From contig JAKSBM010000453.1 in NCBI GenBank assembly GCA_022361135.1, positions 1 through 5,708 on the forward strand: a stretch of 5,708 bases of DNA, in the 5' to 3' direction. The DNA is from Desulfobacterales bacterium (GTDB taxonomy: Bacteria > Desulfobacterota > Desulfobacteria > Desulfobacterales > Desulfobacteraceae). The translations under genes and the position numbers were made by a program. This document shows, piece by piece, positions 1 through 4,789 of this stretch. Position 1 is the first letter of the stretch, and the number at the start of each line of letters is the position of its first letter. The notes under the pieces are model-generated. The model was not told the origin of the DNA. It did not search any database and saw only the letters and a list, made by a program, of their open reading frames with translations.

Positions 1-2
1 CC

Positions 3-140
3 GTGAAATATGATTGGACCTGCTCCCATTGCGGCCAGGGCCAGGGAAAGAACCGCTGCCTTGCGGACAAATGTCTGAAATGCGGGCAACTCCAGGCCGC
101 TGCTTCCTGCCTCCATTGCGGAGAATCATTTCGATTGTAG
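3..140 (+). CDS. Zinc-ribbon-type Cys-rich protein, C-terminal end (start not certain)
   Basis: The reading frame is open from the left edge to a TAG at 138-140 and encodes 45 visible residues if counted from the GTG at 3-5. No ribosome binding site can be examined because only two bases precede it, so this is most likely the tail of a longer protein and only possibly a complete small one. Seven cysteines dominate: CxxC at residues 7-10, C19-x4-C24-x2-C27, and CxxC at 36-39, each CxxC pair followed by glycine (CSHCG, CLKCG, CLHCG). This is the spacing of zinc-ribbon knuckles, so the segment probably binds one or two zinc ions and may contact nucleic acid or a protein partner. It ends in a short ESFRL tail. 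The gene converges on the nfo end of the minus-strand cluster. No family can be named from this fragment. Confidence 0.6.
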   Translation: MKYDWTCSHCGQGQGKNRCLADKCLKCGQLQAAASCLHCGESFRL

Positions 141-158
141 GACAATACTTCCCCGCAC

Positions 159-205
159 CCATGGGTTGATGTTTTATTTGGGCCCACCAAATTTTCAACC
201 CGTGG
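159..205 (+). terminator. Imperfect hairpin between convergent genes, probable terminator of the plus-strand gene
   Basis: Outer arms 159-169 (CCATGGGTTGA) and 195-205 (TCAACCCGTGG) pair over 11 positions, with one U-G wobble when read as plus-strand RNA. A nested stem, ATTTGG (176-181) with CCAAAT (187-192), closes on a five-base loop. The wobble becomes an A-C mismatch on the other strand and a TTTC follows the outer arm on the plus side, so it fits better as terminator of the upstream plus-strand gene, 18 bases after its stop. The uridine tract is short, so efficiency is uncertain; it may also slow minus-strand transcripts leaving nfo. Confidence 0.45.
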
Positions 206-215
206 TTTCGGGAGA

Positions 216-1079
216 TTATCCGGCCATCAATTCCCTCAAGCGGGAAAGGTTCACCGGATCCATGGCCTTTCCATCCATATCCTTTGGTGTCTCCAGGATT
301 TTGGGGATGTTTTCCAGCCGGGGATCCTGCATGATGGCGGCAAAGCCCTCATCCCCGATGCAGCCTTTGCCGATGTGGGCGTGGCGGTCCTTTTTGGAGT
401 CCAGGGGAGGGATGGAATCGTTGGTGTGGATGGCGTAGAGTTTCTCCAGGCCGATGGTGCGGTGGAAATCCGCCATGACCGCTTGGTAGGTCTCCCGGGT
501 TCGAATGTCGTAGCCTGCGGCAAAGATGTGGCTGGTGTCTAAGCAGACACCGGTTTTGTCTGGCAGCTGGGCCAGGAGATCCCGTAGTTCCTCGAACCGG
601 CTTCCCAGGCAGCTGCCCTGTCCGGCCGTGGTTTCCAAAAGAAGCCTGGGAAAGTCTCCCGGATCCTGGGCCAATACAGCCCCCAGGGTGCCAATGGCCG
701 TGGCGATCCCTTCTTCCACCCCCCGGCCCAGGTGGGCTCCGGGGTGGAGGACCACATGGTCCAGCCCCAGGGCGGCCGAGCGTTTCATTTCATTGACCAG
801 GGCTTCCTCCGCCTTTTTCCGTTTTTCTTCATCCCCTGCGGCCACATTGATCAGGTAGCTGCAATGGGAGAGGACCACCTGGATTTTGTGTTTTTCTCGC
901 AAACGTTTGAAAATCTCGATCTGGTCCGGGGTGGGGTGGGATTCCTTCCAGGTCCGGGCATTTTTGGTGAAAATCTGAACCGCATTGCAGTCCAGGTCGG
1001 CTGCTGTGATGAGGGCGTTTTCCAGGCCTCCGGCCACGGAAAAATGGGCCCCGATCAAGGGGTGGTGTTTTGGGGGCAT
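216..1079 (-). CDS. nfo: Deoxyribonuclease IV (endonuclease IV, AP endonuclease family 2)
   Basis: This 287-residue protein is a zinc-dependent apurinic/apyrimidinic endonuclease of base excision repair: family members cut 5' to abasic sites and remove 3'-blocking groups. Length matches the family (E. coli Nfo is 285). The N-terminus carries the expected IGAHFSVAGG (residues 9-18). All nine metal ligands of the TIM-barrel active site are visible: H72 in SHCSY, H112 in LHPGAHLG, E149 in LETTAGQG, D181 and H184 in LDTSHIFAAGYD, H218 in IHTNDS, D231 and H233 in DRHAHIG, and E263 in LETP. The open frame extends upstream to 1196, but that stretch lies inside the DUF294 gene and has no family similarity, so the ATG at 1077-1079 is chosen. 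That start is one base after the TGA of the upstream gene (TGACATG) and has no good Shine-Dalgarno, which points to translational coupling. It is the last gene of the minus-strand operon. The protein should be cytoplasmic and active. Confidence 0.96.
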   Translation of the reverse strand: MPPKHHPLIGAHFSVAGGLENALITAADLDCNAVQIFTKNARTWKESHPTPDQIEIFKRLREKHKIQVVLSHCSYLINVAAGDEEKRKKAEEALVNEMKRSAALGLDHVVLHPGAHLGRGVEEGIATAIGTLGAVLAQDPGDFPRLLLETTAGQGSCLGSRFEELRDLLAQLPDKTGVCLDTSHIFAAGYDIRTRETYQAVMADFHRTIGLEKLYAIHTNDSIPPLDSKKDRHAHIGKGCIGDEGFAAIMQDPRLENIPKILETPKDMDGKAMDPVNLSRLRELMAG

Positions 1080-1083
1080 GTCA
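1077..1083 (-). promoter_or_regulatory. Stop-start junction TGACATG, likely translational coupling
   Basis: Read on the minus strand, the TGA of the DUF294 gene (1083-1081) is separated by a single C from the ATG of nfo (1079-1077). The preceding bases (CTGGAATCACC) contain no convincing AGGAG-type sequence. Reinitiation by ribosomes finishing the upstream gene is therefore the simplest route to nfo translation. This is inferred from spacing only. Confidence 0.55.
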
Positions 1084-2520
1084 GGTGATTCCAGTAAATT
1101 CGATTCCCAGCTTTTGTTGGAATTTTTCGATGAGTTTAAATACTTCCCGCAGGCGGTGCCGGTCCAGGTGGGACAGGTTGTCCGGATTAATGTCATTGTC
1201 CGGGGAGCGTCCCTCGTCGGTGACGGCGGTGATCTGTCGCCTGAATCTTAATTTCATTAAAAATTGATAGGATTGGAGGATATCCTGGTATTCCCGGGCC
1301 GTCAAGGCATGTCGGGTGTAGAGCCGGAAAAGCCGGGTGGGGGTGTGGACGGTGTTGATTTTGTATTTCAAAGCATAGACCCGTGTGACGTCGATGATGG
1401 GAAGCTGGGCATATTTGAGATCAATGGTGTTTTTTTTGCTGCCCTTGGACGCCACCTGGAATTTCCCAAACAGGCCCAGGGGAGGTCTGAATTCCAGGGC
1501 GTTCTCCGTCATATTCCTCAGGAATCCCGACCAGGCGCCCAAACTGTCAAAGAGATATTGGCGCAGTTCTTCGGCCAGTTCCAAGTGGCCGTATCCGCCT
1601 TTGAAATCGAAGAAGATTCCGGCGTGGAGCAGGTCCTTGGGAGATGCCGATCGGATCCATTGGAAAAAGTATTGTTTCCAGACGGACATGGGCTGGCACC
1701 ATTTGGAATTCATGGCCATGTTGTTCCCCTGGCAGAGGGCAAAACCGGCCCGGTCCAATGTGGTGCATATTTCCCGGGCCAATTGGTCAAACCATGCCTT
1801 GGCTTCCCGGTTTTCCCGGTCCGTGGGAAGGTCCTGGAAAAGGATGGCATTGTCCTGGTCCGATATCAGGGTTTGTTCCCCCCGGCCTTCGGAACCCATG
1901 ATCAGGAAGACAAATGGGCAGGGTGCCGGTCCCCTTTGATTGAGGATATGGGAGATGACCCTCTCCAGCACGGATTGGGAAAAATGTTCAATGAACTGGG
2001 TGAGTTCGTCCACGGGGCTTCCCTGGTAAATGGCCGTGCGTAACAGATCCGGCAGCCGGGAATGGATGGATGTGAGGCTGGACAGGTCCCGGTCCGCTTC
2101 CAAAGGAAGGACAAGGCGTCCCCCGGGGGGGAGGGCTGAATCCAGGATCTTCGACCGGGAAAGGATGCCCTTGATCTCTCCTTCTTGATCTTCCACGGCC
2201 AGGTGATGGCGGTCCAATTGTTCCATGCGGGCCAGGGCCAATCCCAGGGGCTGGTTTTCCTGGATTAGGGGCAGGGGGCGGCTGGGATCCAGGAGTTGGG
2301 AAATGGAAAATGGGGACTGGGCAACGGGCATGTGGCGGGCAAAATCCCTGTGGCTAACCAATCCCAGGGGGGGCTCGGAATTGTCCGCAATGAGAAGGGC
2401 CCTGCAATGGTGGGTTTCCATGAGTCGGGCCGCCTCCCGGACCGGGGTTTCCGGGGGACAACAGGGGGCCGGATCCAGGCGGAAGTCGGAAATGGGTCTC
2501 AGGGTCAGGGTTAATGACAT
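1081..2520 (-). CDS. CBS-pair / DUF294 nucleotidyltransferase-like signalling protein
   Basis: A 479-residue soluble protein. Residues about 18-65 and 75-128 form two CBS repeats (ending GLVSHRDFARHM and GILSRSKILD), which in other proteins bind adenosyl ligands and regulate an attached domain. Residues about 150-300 are the DUF294 nucleotidyltransferase-like domain, with the motif MGSEGRGEQTLISDQDNA at 208-225: G209-S210, R213, E215 and the metal-binding pair D221 and D223 are all present, as in GlnD-type enzymes. The remainder matches the DUF294 C-terminal domain (LPIIDVTRVYAL near 373-384, then LRFRRQ and PDNDINPDNL near 423-449). Many relatives also carry an N-terminal cyclic-nucleotide-binding domain; this one has none. 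The start at 2518-2520 is supported by AAAGGA seven bases upstream; the longer open frame to 2607 runs inside the LemA-like gene. It sits four bases after that gene and one base before nfo. The family is thought to transfer nucleotides to an unknown partner, and the substrate cannot be inferred here. Confidence 0.88.
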   Translation of the reverse strand: MSLTLTLRPISDFRLDPAPCCPPETPVREAARLMETHHCRALLIADNSEPPLGLVSHRDFARHMPVAQSPFSISQLLDPSRPLPLIQENQPLGLALARMEQLDRHHLAVEDQEGEIKGILSRSKILDSALPPGGRLVLPLEADRDLSSLTSIHSRLPDLLRTAIYQGSPVDELTQFIEHFSQSVLERVISHILNQRGPAPCPFVFLIMGSEGRGEQTLISDQDNAILFQDLPTDRENREAKAWFDQLAREICTTLDRAGFALCQGNNMAMNSKWCQPMSVWKQYFFQWIRSASPKDLLHAGIFFDFKGGYGHLELAEELRQYLFDSLGAWSGFLRNMTENALEFRPPLGLFGKFQVASKGSKKNTIDLKYAQLPIIDVTRVYALKYKINTVHTPTRLFRLYTRHALTAREYQDILQSYQFLMKLRFRRQITAVTDEGRSPDNDINPDNLSHLDRHRLREVFKLIEKFQQKLGIEFTGIT

Positions 2521-2524
2521 GGAT

Positions 2525-3124
2525 TTATCCTTTCTGTGCGGTGAGCTGGGAGGTCTGGGGATGGATTTCCAGATAGCCGATTTGATCCAAGCTGAACAGG
2601 CGGGCAATGTATTTCACGGGAAAGGAATGGGCCCGGGCATTGAAATAGCGGGCCTCCTTATTGTAACGGAACACGGCCGATAAAATGCCGTTATCGATTT
2701 TTTCTTTCTGGCTGTCCAGGGTTCGGACCAGGAGGGTTTGGGGCGGGGAAAGGGCCTTGGGTTTGGGCATGGCCTTGAGTCGTTGGAAATCCTGGGTCAA
2801 TTGATCCTGGAGCCGGGGGAGCAGCTTGACCTGGTCTGGAGTCAGGGGCTGGTCGGCCTGTTCCAGGATGGAGAGCATGGTGGCGATGGCCACGGTGGGC
2901 TCCGGGGCTTTGATGGGGATCTCGGTCTTGGGGTTCACTATGGATTGAACCCTGCGGTTGAGCTGATAATGGTCTTCCACCTGGAGGAGGATATGGTTAA
3001 AGGCGGCCTGGATCCGGTTCTGGGACCGGAGCAGGCTGGAATAGCCGCCAAAGATTACGCAAAAGAGGACGATGAGGGATACAAATGCACACATGGCGGT
3101 GAGAACAAACCAGGGTCTATCCAT
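2525..3124 (-). CDS. LemA-like membrane-anchored protein (divergent)
   Basis: A 199-residue protein with one N-terminal hydrophobic helix (about residues 6-26) and no signal-peptidase motif that I can see, so it is probably anchored in the inner membrane. The rest looks helical. The best family clue is at the C-terminus: FRYNKEARYFNARAHSFP (152-169) followed by an IARLFSLDQIGYLEI-like ending resembles the YN-x-V-x-x-YN ... P ... IA...GF...Y block of LemA proteins, and residues 29-60 (YSSLLRSQNRIQAAFNHILL onward) resemble their first long helix. The middle is poorly conserved, carries a proline-rich stretch at 120-128, and the usual QLKRRxDLIPNLV segment is only weakly echoed by HYQLNRRVQSIV (52-63). 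LemA function is not well defined. A strong AGGAGG lies seven bases before the ATG. The gene is 14 bases after the exonuclease and 4 before the DUF294 gene, so it is co-transcribed with both. Confidence 0.7.
   Translation of the reverse strand: MDRPWFVLTAMCAFVSLIVLFCVIFGGYSSLLRSQNRIQAAFNHILLQVEDHYQLNRRVQSIVNPKTEIPIKAPEPTVAIATMLSILEQADQPLTPDQVKLLPRLQDQLTQDFQRLKAMPKPKALSPPQTLLVRTLDSQKEKIDNGILSAVFRYNKEARYFNARAHSFPVKYIARLFSLDQIGYLEIHPQTSQLTAQKG
2528..2533 (-). promoter_or_regulatory. Ribosome binding site of the CBS/DUF294 gene
   Basis: AAAGGA on the minus strand lies seven bases before the ATG at 2520 and is built from the last sense codons of the LemA-like gene (AAA GGA, then overlapping its TAA). 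It decides the start codon against the longer in-frame extension to 2607. Confidence 0.6.
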
Positions 3125-3131
3125 GGAAAAG

Positions 3132-3137
3132 CCTCCT
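3132..3137 (-). promoter_or_regulatory. Strong ribosome binding site of the LemA-like gene
   Basis: AGGAGG on the minus strand, inside the longer match AAAAGGAGG, seven bases before the ATG at 3124. It immediately follows the TAA of the exonuclease gene. It is far stronger than the signals of the exonuclease or nfo, which suggests the LemA-like protein may be made in larger amounts than its neighbours. Confidence 0.7.
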
Positions 3138-3138
3138 T

Positions 3139-4605
3139 TTAATATCGCAAACGTGCGTAATAGGTTTTCTGGGACGCGGACAGGGCATCTTCAAGGGTGA
3201 GGATGCCGTTGTCCTCCAGCAGGGGAATGAGTTTTAAAAATATTTTCGCCGTGGCCACGGCATCCCCCAGTGCCGTGTGGCGTCCGATGATGTCCACCCC
3301 CAGCCTTTTGGCAATGGCTTCCAGTCCGTGGTCCTGGTGGGCGGGTTGAAGCAGGGCGGAAAGCAGAAGGGTGTCCAGGATGGAGTTGGTGAAGCTCACT
3401 CCGGTCTGGGCCTCCTTTACTTTGAACATTTTCATGTCAAAGGCGATGTTGTGGCCCACCAGGATGGTCTGGGAAACAAAGTTCCTGAAACGGGGCAGGA
3501 CCGTGTCGATGGTCTCCTTGTCCGCCACCATATCCGGGTGGATGCCGTGGATTCGATAGGAATCCATGGGAATATGCCGTTGGGGATTGATCAATTCTTC
3601 AAAACTGTCACGGTAAACAATGCGTTGGTTCACAATGCGCAGGGCGGCTATGGAAATGATTTCATCCCCCTGGTCCGGGCAAAGCCCTGTGGTTTCCGTG
3701 TCCAGCACCGTGAATTTGAGCTTTTTCAGGGATTGGCTTCCCTGGGTGACCGGTGGGGTGAACAGGTCGAAATCCAGGAATTCAGGCCGGCTTCCCTGGA
3801 CCAGGATTTGGGGAGGGCAACAGGCCTTGGGCGGGTTTTCGGGGTCGGCGGCCTGGAATATGAGCATGAACCCGGAGGGTTGGATGGACTGGGTGTTGAG
3901 GACCAGGCTGGGGGTAACGGAAAAAAAGGTATTGTCCGATCCGCTGATGCAAAGGGCGGCCTGTTCTTGGGTTTCCCGGTTTTGTTCCAGCAGGGGCTGG
4001 ATTTTTTCCCCTTCAATGAAATGGAAAATGGATCGGCCCAACCCCAGATCGGGACTGCCCGTTTCCGGGGCAATTCCTGAGAGGAGGGTTTTGGCCTGGT
4101 GGTTGTAAAAGATGATTTCCCCCTGGGTATTGCAGATGACAACCCCCTGGGGGATCTGGTCCATGACCGCGGCCAGGAGATTGCGTTCCGTTTCCGTCTC
4201 CCGTTTGGCCGAAAGGATTTGGGTTTTTATTTCTCGGTCCAGATGTTCAAAGATGTCGGCAAAATCGTTGATGACCCGGGTCAGGGTTCGGATGTCCCGA
4301 CTGCCGCTGAGGGTGAGGCGGTGGGAGGGGTTGGCCCCGTATATGATTTCCGCCTCCGCGGCCATGCATTTGATGGGGCGAATATATCGATTGTAGACGA
4401 TGTCTCCAACCACCCAAAATACCGTAAAAATAATGAATCCCAAAAGAATCAGGGGGTACATTTCATGTTGAAAGATCTGTACCAGATGGGTTTTGTGCAG
4501 GGGGGGAAGGTCGGTGATGATGTATACCACCATGCCCAGGGTGACCAGGCAGAGGCTGACCATGGTGGTTAGAAAAAATTTCCAAAAGCGGTCGGTTCGG
4601 GTCAT
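3139..4605 (-). CDS. Membrane-anchored HAMP-PAS-DEDDh 3'-5' exonuclease (DnaQ-like)
   Basis: A 488-residue multidomain protein. Two hydrophobic helices (about 10-31 and 50-69) flank a periplasmic loop of only about 18 residues. Residues about 70-122 resemble a HAMP linker (IRPIKCMAAEAEIIYG ... IRTLTRVINDFADIFEHL), followed by a charged, probably coiled-coil stretch (122-145) and a PAS-like domain (about 145-250; LAAVMDQIPQGVVICNTQG, then IIFYNHQA). After a linker, residues 296-460 form a DnaQ/Pol III epsilon-type exonuclease: Exo I LDTETTGL gives D302 and E304, Exo II GHNIAFD gives D390, Exo III HTALGDA gives H443 and D448. All five DEDDh residues are present, so it should be active on single-stranded 3' ends. 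The layout is that of a sensor histidine kinase with the kinase replaced by a nuclease. There is no polymerase part, and it is unlikely to be the replicative proofreader. The ATG at 4605 has no clear Shine-Dalgarno (TTTCCTGCGCATTCC precedes it); no alternative start exists between it and the in-frame stop at 4654-4656. It heads the four-gene cluster. Confidence 0.9.
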   Translation of the reverse strand: MTRTDRFWKFFLTTMVSLCLVTLGMVVYIITDLPPLHKTHLVQIFQHEMYPLILLGFIIFTVFWVVGDIVYNRYIRPIKCMAAEAEIIYGANPSHRLTLSGSRDIRTLTRVINDFADIFEHLDREIKTQILSAKRETETERNLLAAVMDQIPQGVVICNTQGEIIFYNHQAKTLLSGIAPETGSPDLGLGRSIFHFIEGEKIQPLLEQNRETQEQAALCISGSDNTFFSVTPSLVLNTQSIQPSGFMLIFQAADPENPPKACCPPQILVQGSRPEFLDFDLFTPPVTQGSQSLKKLKFTVLDTETTGLCPDQGDEIISIAALRIVNQRIVYRDSFEELINPQRHIPMDSYRIHGIHPDMVADKETIDTVLPRFRNFVSQTILVGHNIAFDMKMFKVKEAQTGVSFTNSILDTLLLSALLQPAHQDHGLEAIAKRLGVDIIGRHTALGDAVATAKIFLKLIPLLEDNGILTLEDALSASQKTYYARLRY

Positions 4606-4620
4606 GGAATGCGCAGGAAA

Positions 4621-4650
4621 GGTTCCCGGGCCTTGGACGGCCCGGGAACC
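4621..4650 (-). terminator. Perfect 12-bp GC-rich hairpin: terminator or attenuator
   Basis: GGTTCCCGGGCC (4621-4632) and GGCCCGGGAACC (4639-4650) are exact inverse complements around a six-base loop. In minus-strand RNA the hairpin begins 32 bases after the stop of the small membrane peptide and is followed by TTTCCTGCGC, a weak uridine tract. It therefore fits as terminator of the symporter transcript, possibly leaky. Its 3' arm ends only 15 bases before the exonuclease ATG, so it can also lie in that gene's leader. A plus-strand terminator role has no use here, since no plus-strand gene leads into it. Confidence 0.65.
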
Positions 4651-4682
4651 GGTTTAGGTTTACGATGATTGGCTATCAGTTT

Positions 4683-4769
4683 TTACCCCCACCAGCCCCA
4701 GCCAAAGGAGGCGGTGAATAAAATGCAGAATATGAGGGTTGCAATGAGATACTTATCTTCAAGGGCCAT
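4683..4769 (-). CDS. 28-residue single-helix membrane peptide, possible symporter accessory subunit
   Basis: A short gene of 28 codons plus TAA. It begins MALEDKYLIATLI and ends SFGWGWWG, with an uncharged hydrophobic core from about residue 8 to 25 long enough for one membrane helix and the charges (E4, D5, K6) at the N-terminus. An excellent Shine-Dalgarno (AGGAGG, five bases before the ATG) argues that it is truly translated. It lies 20 bases after the symporter stop and before the hairpin, so it ends the symporter transcript. Many sodium:solute symporters are encoded beside small membrane partners (DUF4212, DUF485 or very short accessory peptides); this one sits in that position but I cannot match its sequence to a named family. 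Function as a stabilising or modulating subunit is inferred from place, size and hydrophobicity. Confidence 0.72.
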   Translation of the reverse strand: MALEDKYLIATLIFCILFTASFGWGWWG

Positions 4770-4774
4770 AATTT

Positions 4775-4780
4775 CCTCCT
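4775..4780 (-). promoter_or_regulatory. Strong ribosome binding site of the 28-residue peptide
   Basis: AGGAGG on the minus strand (context CAAGGAGGAAATT) five bases before the ATG at 4769. It lies in the 20-base gap after the symporter stop and is the main evidence that the short reading frame is a gene. Confidence 0.75.
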
Positions 4781-4789
4781 TGGTTGGGA

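Noticed and set aside
31..46. Short direct repeat GGCCAGGGCCAGGG
   Set aside because: Only two copies of a six-base unit inside a coding frame (Gly-Gln-Gly-Gln); ordinary codon repetition.
166..438. 90-codon plus-strand frame starting in the convergent gap
   Set aside because: It begins within the hairpin region and then runs antisense to nfo; no motif or ribosome binding site.
1080..1196. N-terminal extension of endonuclease IV by 39 residues
   Set aside because: The extension overlaps the end of the DUF294 gene and has no resemblance to the family, whose N-terminus begins just before IGAH.
1264..2043. 259-codon open frame on the plus strand
   Set aside because: It lies wholly antisense to the DUF294 gene, whose protein shows clear domains; the translation is low-complexity Gly/Val/Phe with no recognisable motif and no good ribosome binding site was noted.
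2521..2607. N-terminal extension of the CBS/DUF294 protein by 29 residues
   Set aside because: It runs inside the LemA-like gene, and a proper Shine-Dalgarno sits before the ATG at 2520.
3277..4080. 267-codon open frame on the plus strand
   Set aside because: Antisense to the exonuclease and PAS coding region, no family features; explained by the codon use of the real gene.
4700..4760. Possible promoter for the exonuclease inside the small peptide gene (TTGCAA with a TTATTC-like box 17 bases on, minus strand)
   Set aside because: The -10 match is poor and short matches of this kind are expected by chance; not supportable without transcript ends.
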